Below, one piece after another: positions 5,795 to 13,205 of a stretch of DNA of 22,620 bases (position 1 is the stretch's first letter; each line of letters starts with the position of its first letter). The notes under the pieces were generated by a model that saw only the letters and a list, made by a program, of their open reading frames with translations, searched no databases and was not told the origin of the DNA. Made by a program: the position numbers and the translations under genes. Origin of the DNA: a virus; IMG/VR virus record IMGVR_UViG_3300022927_000132, positions 1-22,620 of that record; one strand, written 5' to 3'.

Positions 5795-7006
5795 CTAGGC
5801 TGCTAGTTTTTGTGGATTGTTTACCAACTCGGGCGTAATTTCGATTTGGGTTATTTTACTGTTAGCATATTCTTTAAGACTATACATATGCGGCATTAGA
5901 ATTCTTTCCAATTCAGCTTGCAAACTACGTGCACCTGTTTTGCGTTTATGTGCGTTTTGTGCAATTTCACGCAATGCATCTACACTGAATGTTAACGTAA
6001 CACCGTCAGTTTCAAACAAGTATGTGTATTGTGCTACTAAACTGTTGCGTATCTCAGTAAGTACGTACACTAGCTGGTCTTCGGTTAATTGTTCAAGAGC
6101 CACACTAGTTGGAAAACGTCCTACAAATTCTGGGATCAATCCAAATTTTACCAAATCGTCGGGTTCAATATCACCCAGGCTACCAGGTGTGTTGTCCTTG
6201 ATTGTAACACCAAAGCCGATACCCGAGTTAGACGATGCCCTGCGTTTTACTACATCTTCGAGTCCAACAAACGCCCCGCCTGCAATAAACAATATATTTT
6301 TAGTATCTACTTCAATCATTTCTGCTTGCGGATTTTTCCTACCAGCATTACCAGCCGGCACACGACAAATTGTGCCTTCTACTAGTTTAAGCAATGCTTG
6401 TTGCACACCTTCGCCACTGACATCACGAGTAATCGACGAACTTTCGCTTTTGCGTGATATCTTGTCAACTTCGTCTAAAAACACAATACCTCGTTGTGCC
6501 TTTTCAACATCTCCGTTTGCTGAATTCAACAACTTGCTGATCAATGTTTCAACATCGTCGCCAACATATCCAGCTTCAGTGATAGAAGTTGCATCTGCAA
6601 TTGTAAATGGTACATCTAAAAACCTTGCTACACTTTTTGCTAGCAATGTTTTACCGCAGCCTGTTGGCCCAAGCAATAATATGTTGGCTTTATCTAATTC
6701 TATTTCTGTTGATGTGTTATTAATTCTTTTGTAATGGTTAGCAACTGCTACCGAAAGCACAACTTTTGCCATTTCTTGCCCAATCACGTATTTGTCAAGG
6801 AATTCTTTTAACTCAACAGGATTTATATCATTGACATCATTTGCATTTATTGTATTACTTGCTATTTCTTGTAGTAAGTCTCCACATAGCTCCACACACT
6901 CATTGCATATAGCAACATTATCGCCAACTATGAGCTTTGTTACACTATTTTTATCTTTATTACAAAAATTGCATTTTTCGTAGACTACACTGGTATTTTC
7001 GGTCAT
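5795..7006 (-). CDS. clpX: ClpX, AAA+ unfoldase of Clp protease
   Basis: 403 residues, close to the roughly 420 of bacterial ClpX, and apparently complete. The N-terminal zinc domain has C12, C15, C34 and C37. Walker A is GPTGCGKT (113-120) and Walker B is IVFLDEV (174-180). The pore loop is GYVG (146-149), the arginine finger lies in EFVGR (R297), and sensor 2 is GAR (358-360). The IGF loop that docks on ClpP is present (263-265, GIGFG). The loop normally reading RKH is RKN (223-225). ClpX unfolds tagged proteins and feeds them to ClpP, or remodels complexes alone. No clpP is in this window, so it may pair with host ClpP. The ATG follows directly on the TAA of the membrane coiled-coil gene, with AGGGA in its last codons, so the two are translationally coupled. 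Confidence 0.95.
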   Translation of the reverse strand: MTENTSVVYEKCNFCNKDKNSVTKLIVGDNVAICNECVELCGDLLQEIASNTINANDVNDINPVELKEFLDKYVIGQEMAKVVLSVAVANHYKRINNTSTEIELDKANILLLGPTGCGKTLLAKSVARFLDVPFTIADATSITEAGYVGDDVETLISKLLNSANGDVEKAQRGIVFLDEVDKISRKSESSSITRDVSGEGVQQALLKLVEGTICRVPAGNAGRKNPQAEMIEVDTKNILFIAGGAFVGLEDVVKRRASSNSGIGFGVTIKDNTPGSLGDIEPDDLVKFGLIPEFVGRFPTSVALEQLTEDQLVYVLTEIRNSLVAQYTYLFETDGVTLTFSVDALREIAQNAHKRKTGARSLQAELERILMPHMYSLKEYANSKITQIEITPELVNNPQKLAA

Positions 7007-9649
7007 TTAAATTCCCTGGTCTCTAAGTTGTTGTTCAAGTTGGCTGCGTTCTACGTCATTTAGTAATTCTGGATCATACTCTCCGGATCCAAGTTTTTCA
7101 ATCAAGTGTTTAATATATGCATCGTTGTATGCATATGTGTCTGAATTGTTTTTATCAATTTCAATCCAAATGGAGCCGTTCCATTTGAATACCTTAGTTG
7201 GAAGGTAGTCAACCCTAATGTAAGTATCACCTTTAACTGCTCTGTCAGGAAACACTGTACCAAATTCAACTGTAGTGTAGTTTGTTTCAATTTCATTGTC
7301 ACTTAGTTCTAGGTACTGGGCCCAAGGTAATACGTCTATCTGTTTCTGGGCAAATTTTTGTTCTTGATCTTTAAGTGTTAAATCTGGATTAAGTCGTTTC
7401 CAGATACGTTTAGCTTGTTTTTCATCTTCATCGCCTTCGACTACTATAATTTCATCAGTTCTTTGATCCTCATAGTCAGCTGCTTTATATGCTGCTATAG
7501 CCTCGTCCGGTAAAGGAGGAGTGGTAGCAGGTAGTTCAAATTCTATGGTAGGCGGAACATTATCTGCAACCAATTGGGCTCTTGCTGCTTCGTAATCTTT
7601 GCGTTCTTCTTCTGCTAGTGTCTGTGCGCTTACATCTTCAAATTTAAGTTCAAATTCTTCTTCGTACTTTGGAAAAACAATGCGCTCAACATGTACTGCT
7701 ATTTCTTTAGGAGATTGATCAGATTTAGCACCGACTTCTCTATCTTCTCCAGTCTCTCCTCTAACTGAGTCAACTTCTTCTGCAATGTTATCGCCGAAGT
7801 GCGGTTCTTTTTTATCTGTTTGTGCTGGATCTTCTTTTTGATTGCTAATATCAGATTCTGGCACGGTCTCAAACGCTTGTATTTCTTCATTTAATTTATT
7901 TTCCTTGGGTAGTTCGTCGGAGACCGTTTTATTAACAATTGTTAAGGCGGGCAGTCTTTCTTTTTGCCTCCAGCTAAAAGTTTCTGTTGCAGCTAACAAC
8001 ATCATAATTGCAAGTGGATCAAATACAAAAACAATTAAGATAATAACCCATCTAACAGCAGATTCTAACACATTACTATTGGTGTCCTCACCATAGATTA
8101 ATTGCGCAATGTACTTAATTGGTCCTACTTCTGCTTCTAGCTTGCGCACCTCAGATTCAAGTGCAAACTTAGTTTCAATTATAGCATCAATTTCACTGTT
8201 AGCAACTCTAATACGCTCTTGCTGTTCATCAATTAATGTGTCAAGGTCGACATTATCGCCTACTTGTATTTGCGCTCTCAAACGATTAATGATTGCCTGA
8301 CTGTTTGCAATTTCTTCTTCTGCAACTGCACGTATACTAGAAATTTCTGCTCTAGCAATTTCAATTCTAGGATCTTCTTTATTACGCAGTTCAGTGATAA
8401 TGTCCTGGGCGTTTTTTCGTGCCTCTCTGTTGCCCGGAATGTCTATGTTCAACACATTATCAATTTTGCTTTGTATGTTTTTACGCTGAGTTGCTAATCC
8501 AGTAACAGCATCTGCTCGTATACGATCAATGGTGTCTAGCAATACCTGCTTGCGAGTGTCAATACGGACTGTTTGTGTGCCACGCAATTCTGTAACTAGT
8601 TCGCTGAGTCTAGTACGTTCGTCGTTAGCTACTGTTTGTGCTTGTGTTCTTAGATCTGTTTCTTGTGTTTGTAATTGTGCAATTCGTGACTGTTGTGCGT
8701 CTACCCATGTTGCTAATGCTCTACGTGTATTGCCGCCGAACAGCCCGTCACCGGTTACACCAATGATTGCTTGCCCTTCTTGTACTTTAGCACGTTCTGT
8801 ACTTTGTAATTTATTTGTAGTTACAACAATGTTTTCTTCAATTGCAGCAATTTGTGATTTTAAACTATTAACTGCACTGTTATCAGCTTCTACTTCGCTG
8901 ATCCTTGCTTCATATTCATTTGCTTGTGTGTTAATTCGCTCCAAGTCTGCGTCTAGTTGTGTAATTTGTAATAGGTAAGGTTGTATTTGTTCTTCAACAC
9001 TTGCAACACTGGCACTTTCTAATGCATTTCTAAAGTCACTGATTACATCGTTTAGTCGTGATAAATCTGTATCTAGACTAGAAATTTCATCTTCATACAC
9101 TGCTACACGATTTAGTAGTGCGTTTTCTTGTGCAGTAATAATAGCTTGTTGTTCATCAATGCTAGGCTGACGTCTGGTGTATGCACTATTAATACGCTCT
9201 TGTTCTCTATCAATTTTATCTTGGATGCCCACATCTTGTTTGTTAGCATCTGCTTCGCCCTTGGCGATTCTTGCATTAGCTCTGGTAATAATGTCTTGTT
9301 GGCGAATTATTTCTTCGTCCATGCGTGACAGTTGTGCTGCCTGTTCTTCTGCTGCGCTAGTTTGTTCAATGTGTGCCTTGCTCAAAAAACCAAAAATACC
9401 CATGCTTGTAATAAACATAAGAACAAGAACAGCAGGCACCATATAAAATTTCATTATATAGCTAGCACGTTGCCAATTCTGGTGTAACCATACCGTAACT
9501 GTAAGTTTTGCAACCTCTAATACACTTCCCATTATAACAATAGGAATAATAGCAGATGCAAAGATCGCAGCCAAGCCGACAATGCTGTAATACGCAGCAA
9601 TAGCACTTAAACTAAGTGCAACAAAAAGAACTAAGAGAGCCATAAACAT
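7007..9649 (-). CDS. Large membrane-anchored coiled-coil phage protein
   Basis: 880 residues. The N-terminus carries three hydrophobic segments (about 3-20, 22-44 and 68-89). A long charged coiled coil follows (about 95-510), then a conserved EAEVGPIKYIAQLIYG and another membrane segment (about 532-553, WVIILIVFVFDP). The C-terminal cytoplasmic region is acidic, with a final domain containing KGDTYIRVDYLP and KWNGSIWIEIDK. This layout, with ITSMGIFGFLSKAH and VGPIKY...FVFDPLA, matches a conserved membrane coil protein that I recall from T4-like cyanophages; its function is unknown. Residues 297-315 (GVTGDGLFGGNTRRALATW) look like a peptidoglycan-binding type 1 motif inside the coil. The late promoter motif TAAATAC lies 35 bases upstream. 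ATG codons at positions 1 and 3 are both possible starts. Confidence 0.85.
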   Translation of the reverse strand: MFMALLVLFVALSLSAIAAYYSIVGLAAIFASAIIPIVIMGSVLEVAKLTVTVWLHQNWQRASYIMKFYMVPAVLVLMFITSMGIFGFLSKAHIEQTSAAEEQAAQLSRMDEEIIRQQDIITRANARIAKGEADANKQDVGIQDKIDREQERINSAYTRRQPSIDEQQAIITAQENALLNRVAVYEDEISSLDTDLSRLNDVISDFRNALESASVASVEEQIQPYLLQITQLDADLERINTQANEYEARISEVEADNSAVNSLKSQIAAIEENIVVTTNKLQSTERAKVQEGQAIIGVTGDGLFGGNTRRALATWVDAQQSRIAQLQTQETDLRTQAQTVANDERTRLSELVTELRGTQTVRIDTRKQVLLDTIDRIRADAVTGLATQRKNIQSKIDNVLNIDIPGNREARKNAQDIITELRNKEDPRIEIARAEISSIRAVAEEEIANSQAIINRLRAQIQVGDNVDLDTLIDEQQERIRVANSEIDAIIETKFALESEVRKLEAEVGPIKYIAQLIYGEDTNSNVLESAVRWVIILIVFVFDPLAIMMLLAATETFSWRQKERLPALTIVNKTVSDELPKENKLNEEIQAFETVPESDISNQKEDPAQTDKKEPHFGDNIAEEVDSVRGETGEDREVGAKSDQSPKEIAVHVERIVFPKYEEEFELKFEDVSAQTLAEEERKDYEAARAQLVADNVPPTIEFELPATTPPLPDEAIAAYKAADYEDQRTDEIIVVEGDEDEKQAKRIWKRLNPDLTLKDQEQKFAQKQIDVLPWAQYLELSDNEIETNYTTVEFGTVFPDRAVKGDTYIRVDYLPTKVFKWNGSIWIEIDKNNSDTYAYNDAYIKHLIEKLGSGEYDPELLNDVERSQLEQQLRDQGI

Positions 9650-9683
9650 AACGTATTACTTATACTTTCGTGCGAATGAAATT

Positions 9684-9690
9684 GTATTTA
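9684..9690 (-). promoter_or_regulatory. Late promoter motif (TAAATAC) for the membrane coil-clpX pair
   Basis: TAAATAC on the minus strand lies directly after the TAG of the 99-residue-frame gene and 35 bases upstream of the 880-residue gene. The same heptamer precedes three other genes in this window at 23-27 bases. Confidence 0.5.
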
Positions 9691-9972
9691 CTATGTCTTT
9701 GTAAAATATCGTTGATATATGTTTTCCAATCCTGCTTTATTTGGATGTTTTCGGACCCACATACCAGTTGCAGGTTCGAAATGTTTTTTAAAGAAGTTGT
9801 CCATTTTACGGTTGCCAGTGATCACACTAGTGTCAACAGCATTAGACATTTCGTCAAACAACGCATCAGACATAATCGAGTCATTTTTGTACTCGTATGC
9901 ATACGCTGCAACTGATAATCTTATGCGCCGCCTAATCTCAGCTTCTACTATAGATTGATCAATCTGTTGCAT
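9691..9972 (-). CDS. Small protein resembling the Ia helical segment of NAD-dependent ligase
   Basis: 93 residues from the ATG at 9970-9972; in-frame ATG (9981) and TTG (9990) starts further upstream are possible and none has a clear Shine-Dalgarno. The segment RIRLSVAAYAYEYKNDSIMSDALFDEM has the form helix, Y-Y-N-D, then hydrophobic-SD-x-x-FD. The N-terminal Ia domain of NAD-dependent DNA ligase shows this as Y-Y-x-x-D...SD-x-x-YD. The rest, including GMWVRKHPNKAGLENIYQRY, is not ligase-like and no adenylation domain is present. I recall similar short proteins in marine T4-like phages, with no known function. The start overlaps the end of the 46-residue membrane gene by 14 bases. The ligase resemblance may be only structural. 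Confidence 0.7.
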   Translation of the reverse strand: MQQIDQSIVEAEIRRRIRLSVAAYAYEYKNDSIMSDALFDEMSNAVDTSVITGNRKMDNFFKKHFEPATGMWVRKHPNKAGLENIYQRYFTKT

Positions 9973-10099
9973 CGGCAACATTTGTAGCAATGGTATGTAC
10001 TACGTGCTGACTTGTATCTACTATATCTGTTATCGACGCACCTGTGTATAAACTATACCCAATAATGCCGCACACAACAAAGATTGCTGGTTTAATCAT
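9959..10099 (-). CDS. 46-residue membrane peptide
   Basis: Starts at the ATG 10097-10099, with AGGAGC at good spacing. The frame is open 20 codons further but without a ribosome site there, and that extension overlaps the promoter. MIKPAIFVVCGIIGYSLYTG forms one membrane segment (residues 3-18), followed by a short soluble tail rich in Thr, Val, Asp and His. It could be a secreted or membrane-anchored small phage protein. No family is recognised. It is the first gene after the promoter at 10127-10155, and its end overlaps the next gene. Confidence 0.7.
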   Translation of the reverse strand: MIKPAIFVVCGIIGYSLYTGASITDIVDTSQHVVHTIATNVADATD

Positions 10100-10126
10100 A
10101 GTGATGCTCCTTTTAAAACATAATAC

Positions 10127-10155
10127 AATATAACATTTATGTGTATTAATGTCAA
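10127..10155 (-). promoter_or_regulatory. Sigma70-like promoter for the 46-residue gene
   Basis: TTGACA (10150-10155), a 17-base spacer and TATATT (10127-10132) on the minus strand, with TGT before the -10. The spacer ends in ACAT-AA-ATGT, a small inverted repeat. It starts right after the TAG of the 693-residue gene. The predicted start is about 20 bases upstream of the ATG. Confidence 0.75.
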
Positions 10156-10158
10156 CCA

Positions 10159-12240
10159 CTATTTTACAATTATAGCACTCGCTTCGTCTTCAGTGTATTG
10201 TGACGAACTAAGTGCGCCCGGATTAAGTGGCGGGGTTAAATTTAGGCCGCCGTCTTGTTGCAAATGTGCTGCATCCAAATTGTTGGTGTTGCGAGATTCT
10301 CTCATTGCCGCAATTGCAGCTTGTCCGCCAAGTGAATCAATGTTCATTATTCTTTCAAGGTATTCGCTTGTACCACCGCTGGTTGTATCCAGTGCATACA
10401 CTGGCAGACTGTTGCTCAGTGATATAGCATTGTTTTCGCTTGGCACTAATGCCGACACTGTCATATCCATTTTTGCACGAATTAACTTTTCTCGTGCTAA
10501 TTGTTCTTGTATGCGTTTGAAATTTGCTTGTACTGTTTGCGCTGTTGTATTACCGGAATAAACACTTTGCATAAGTGACACAGCGGCAGTGATAACGGCT
10601 GTGTATGCATCAGCAAATGAACTATACGTTCCTGCGCCATATACTCCTACTGGTATAACCCAATTTGGTCCACTAACATATGTGCCGTCTATTAAGTATT
10701 CAAGAACAACCAACACTCCAGTATCGGCACTGCTTGAACCATCGTCCTTGTAAAATACATCAAGATCACCGTTAGCGTTCATTGTAGTTAACAAGTCGTA
10801 ATTTTGTTGCAACGGTGCTGCGCTATTATAACCAGCAGCATACCCAATACAGTCAGCGATTGTAAAGTTAGCACTTGGCCCGGTTGCAAGTTGTATATTA
10901 TTTTGCACTCCGTAGTAGTCTTGCCAATACTCAGCGACACCGGCAGGTATATATGTTGTTAAGTTTTGAATATCCGGCAAGTCTTTCATTGTTTCAAGAT
11001 TGCTAGCAGCACCAGTAAATGTAGGAATATCTGTTGCTTCGATACCTTTGATTTGTCCTAAACTCAATGACAATGCGCCATTGGCAACTGCCAAGTTGTC
11101 TGGAATCATCCCATTTAGCCTAACACCTAAATCACTAAAAATAGGATTAACACTTCCGCTACTATCTACGTAGATAGCCCTAGTACCAAGTTTGCCTGTG
11201 CGCACTGGTGCTGTTAGTGTCTGAAAACTTGTCGGAAACAGTTTTGTAGGATCAAACAAATCACTGCCAGCAACAACAGTTACCTGAGTGCATTTTAAAA
11301 TAGCTTTAACTTGAGACACATCATCTGTTGACAATGTTGCAAATGCTATGTAGATTTGCTCCTGAATGCCTTGTGGTAACCTTGCCCCAACTCTAGCAAG
11401 ATTGTTTAAATCAAGCCCGAGACTTCCTAGCAAAATATTTGTTGTTGGCGGAGGGGTTGCACCTAGTGTTGCAGCAAGTCTTGGACTTAGTACTACTTTG
11501 GATAATTGTTCATACATAGGACCCAAGGTGCCTGCGTCTAACATGTTGCTCAACATCTGCCCTGGGCTACCCAAGTTTGGTATTGCCGAAAAGTTAATAA
11601 CTGTACCTAACAACGAGCAGTCAGCACCAAATGCCGGTCCAGCTAAGTTGACTCCACTTAATGCACCACTTGCAACACTGTCTATTCCTGCAAACGTGCC
11701 GCCTGTAAAAGCATTTGCACTGTTGTTAGCAGCATTAATAGATTGGTTGCTGTTTTGTACAAAAGAAATTGAACCAGTAAGTGCTGTGGCAAACGTTCTA
11801 GCATCACCTTCGATTTCACCACTATTAATTGCCCCGCCTAACACATTGGCACTTTCAGTACGGCCAAATGTTAACACGCTATCAACACTATCGTCTGTGT
11901 GCATCACTGCATACGCATTACCAGAATACAAATCAAAAGGTGCCGAAAACACGTTATCACCAAGGCCATTGGTCATACTACTAAATTCATTTATGTATGT
12001 ATTGGCCAGGTTTGCTACTTTGGCTGTTACATCATACAGTGTGCTCTGAATGCTTTGTATTTGCACAGTGTAATAATTCATGCTATACAACGTTGGATCA
12101 CCAGTCAATCCTGTTGTGCTATCGACTAAGTTTAACGTTACCCCGGCATTACTGGCTATCGGCTTAGCACCAATGGTTGGGTCACTGCCGTTGGCAAGCA
12201 TACTTGCGCCTGCTGTTAATGTCATTGATGTAACTGTCAT
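10159..12240 (-). CDS. Probable virion structural protein downstream of PAAR, 693 residues
   Basis: Begins MTVTSMTLTAGASMLANGSD at the ATG 12238-12240; an in-frame TTG start five codons earlier would overlap PAAR. The sequence is rich in Ala, Ser, Thr, Asn and Leu, with no signal peptide or membrane segment and few Lys. Residues up to about 250 look like repetitive short helices and turns, and the central part (about 270-460) is mixed. The C-terminal helix LYRE-like region (KRIQEQLAREKLIRAKMDM) is charged. I do not recognise an enzymatic motif. Its direct coupling to PAAR (2 bases after the PAAR stop), its size and its composition suggest a baseplate or spike-associated virion component (inference). 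It shares the late promoter at 12558-12565 with PAAR. Confidence 0.75.
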   Translation of the reverse strand: MTVTSMTLTAGASMLANGSDPTIGAKPIASNAGVTLNLVDSTTGLTGDPTLYSMNYYTVQIQSIQSTLYDVTAKVANLANTYINEFSSMTNGLGDNVFSAPFDLYSGNAYAVMHTDDSVDSVLTFGRTESANVLGGAINSGEIEGDARTFATALTGSISFVQNSNQSINAANNSANAFTGGTFAGIDSVASGALSGVNLAGPAFGADCSLLGTVINFSAIPNLGSPGQMLSNMLDAGTLGPMYEQLSKVVLSPRLAATLGATPPPTTNILLGSLGLDLNNLARVGARLPQGIQEQIYIAFATLSTDDVSQVKAILKCTQVTVVAGSDLFDPTKLFPTSFQTLTAPVRTGKLGTRAIYVDSSGSVNPIFSDLGVRLNGMIPDNLAVANGALSLSLGQIKGIEATDIPTFTGAASNLETMKDLPDIQNLTTYIPAGVAEYWQDYYGVQNNIQLATGPSANFTIADCIGYAAGYNSAAPLQQNYDLLTTMNANGDLDVFYKDDGSSSADTGVLVVLEYLIDGTYVSGPNWVIPVGVYGAGTYSSFADAYTAVITAAVSLMQSVYSGNTTAQTVQANFKRIQEQLAREKLIRAKMDMTVSALVPSENNAISLSNSLPVYALDTTSGGTSEYLERIMNIDSLGGQAAIAAMRESRNTNNLDAAHLQQDGGLNLTPPLNPGALSSSQYTEDEASAIIVK

Positions 12241-12241
12241 A

Positions 12242-12535
12242 TCACATTGCACCAATTATTACGTCTGGGCTACCCTGTGTGCGACTGTCAAAACACGAGT
12301 CAACATTGCCAACAAAGTTAATTGTTTGAAATTCTGCCAAAACACTAGGCGATCCCAGTGAGGTTTTTGCAGTGCAATGTTTTGCACAAGGTCCTGGGCC
12401 ACAACACGGATGTGGGCTAACCGGTGTAAATTCAAGGCACGCCGGTTGACCATTAATTAGCACACTTAATGCACCCGGGCCTATTGCAATACCGCCCATG
12501 CTGTTTGCATCACCTATTCTTACTGCCTGTGGCAT
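12242..12535 (-). CDS. PAAR-repeat spike-tip protein
   Basis: 97 residues from the ATG at 12533-12535, with GTGAGG upstream; an ATG two codons and a GTG four codons earlier are in frame. It opens MPQAVRIGDANSMGGIAIGP, the typical start of PAAR proteins (V-R-x-GD, then H or S, GG, I-x-x-G), and continues LSVLINGQPAC. HPCCGPGPCAKHC in the middle is a dense Cys/His cluster likely to bind metal. In T4-like phages a PAAR protein (gp5.4 type) caps the central spike and helps pierce the outer membrane. A late promoter lies 23 bases upstream, and the probable structural gene follows without a gap. Confidence 0.88.
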   Translation of the reverse strand: MPQAVRIGDANSMGGIAIGPGALSVLINGQPACLEFTPVSPHPCCGPGPCAKHCTAKTSLGSPSVLAEFQTINFVGNVDSCFDSRTQGSPDVIIGAM

Positions 12536-12557
12536 ATTCATCCTCACTATTACAACA

Positions 12558-12565
12558 GTATTTAT
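12558..12565 (-). promoter_or_regulatory. Late promoter (ATAAATAC) for PAAR and the 693-residue gene
   Basis: CATAAATAC on the minus strand, 23 bases upstream of the PAAR start. It matches the NATAAATA form of late promoter known from T4-like cyanophages and lies in a short non-coding gap. Confidence 0.7.
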
Positions 12566-12574
12566 GGTGAGTTT

Positions 12575-12865
12575 TTAGGCCGGTACAATACCCGAAGTGG
12601 TTGCCAAATATTGTTTAGCAATATCTGCTTCTGTTTTTGCAACACAACTTACAGCATGTGCTTGCAATACAAACTTTCCTTCAGGATTTACACCGAACAT
12701 AAACGGTGCTAACCCTAAACCTTGCTGTTGTGCAATCAAGCACATTGGCTTTTTTAAAGTATAAGATGTAGCACTTTCGGCATCTAACCGTGCTACTAAT
12801 TCTTCACCTGATGATAATTTAAAAGAAACTGTGTCTCCAGTTTTATACGGTGTTTCAATGATCAT
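12575..12865 (-). CDS. Conserved T4-like phage protein, Sm-like fold suggested
   Basis: 96 residues starting MIIETPYKTGDTVSFKLSSG. The first half, DTVSFKLSSGEELVARLDAESATSYTLKKPMCL, has the strand pattern of an Sm/LSm barrel (G-x-E-x-x-A-R-L, then Y-x-L-x-x-P). The second half contains QQQGLGLAPFMFGVNP, a motif that I recall from a widespread uncharacterised protein of T4-like cyanophages. The function is unknown; RNA binding is possible only by analogy of fold. Its ATG overlaps the TGA of the 29-residue gene, so translation is coupled. It ends the nrd transcript unit, just before the PAAR late promoter. Confidence 0.8.
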   Translation of the reverse strand: MIIETPYKTGDTVSFKLSSGEELVARLDAESATSYTLKKPMCLIAQQQGLGLAPFMFGVNPEGKFVLQAHAVSCVAKTEADIAKQYLATTSGIVPA

Positions 12866-12951
12866 TTTTTGCGTTTCTTTCCAATTTTAGTTGCTTTTTT
12901 AGCAGCAACTTTCATTTTAGTTTTAGTTGCTCGAGGTTTACGTAATGCCAT
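12862..12951 (-). CDS. 29-residue Lys/Arg-rich miniprotein
   Basis: An open frame of 29 codons starting MALRKPRATK and ending KKRKK; more than 40 percent of residues are Lys or Arg. There is no acidic residue, Cys or Trp. Its ATG overlaps the TAA of glutaredoxin (TAATG) and its TGA overlaps the ATG of the next gene (ATGA), with GGAG upstream in the glutaredoxin gene. This perfect nesting argues for real translation. Such a peptide would bind DNA, RNA or an acidic protein; which one is unknown. It is too short for most gene callers. Confidence 0.65.
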   Translation of the reverse strand: MALRKPRATKTKMKVAAKKATKIGKKRKK

Positions 12952-13205
12952 TATAACGAATGTTCTCCTGTACCAGTATAATTTGTTTCTTCTAAATACT
13001 GCGGAAAGTCCGACCAGCCGCCAATTTTTTTTCCATTGACTTTAATTTGCGGAAAAGTCTTTGCACCCGGAAACATTGATAATATTTCTTCGCGATCGAA
13101 GTCTGTGCCAAGTTGAAAGTACTTGTAATTATATTGACGTTGTTCGCATAATGCTTTTGCTTGATCACAAAATGGACATTGTGCTTTACCGTAGATTTCA
13201 ATCAT
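12951..13205 (-). CDS. Glutaredoxin
   Basis: 84 residues, the full length of a small glutaredoxin. The dithiol active site is C10-P-F-C13, followed by a helix. TFPQIKVNGKKIGGWSDF (about 50-67) holds the cis-Pro and the glutathione-binding GG. In T4-like phages such a protein reduces the phage ribonucleotide reductase; the tight linkage fits this, as the ATG overlaps the nrdB stop (ATGA). It would draw electrons from glutathione in the host cytoplasm. Confidence 0.93.
   Translation of the reverse strand: MIEIYGKAQCPFCDQAKALCEQRQYNYKYFQLGTDFDREEILSMFPGAKTFPQIKVNGKKIGGWSDFPQYLEETNYTGTGEHSL

Noticed and set aside
5817-6734. A 305-codon plus-strand open frame opposite clpX
   Set aside because: It is the antisense shadow of a clearly conserved gene, its product has no recognisable domain, and no ribosome site precedes it.
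8529-8978. A 149-codon Cys/Ser-rich plus-strand frame opposite the coiled-coil gene
   Set aside because: Shadow frame. The high Cys and Ser content comes from the complement of Gln/Ala/Thr codons in the coiled coil.
11366-12049. A 227-codon plus-strand frame opposite the 693-residue gene
   Set aside because: Antisense to a long frame that is coupled to PAAR. Its Pro/Leu/Ala-rich composition is what a shadow of an Ala/Ser-rich gene gives.
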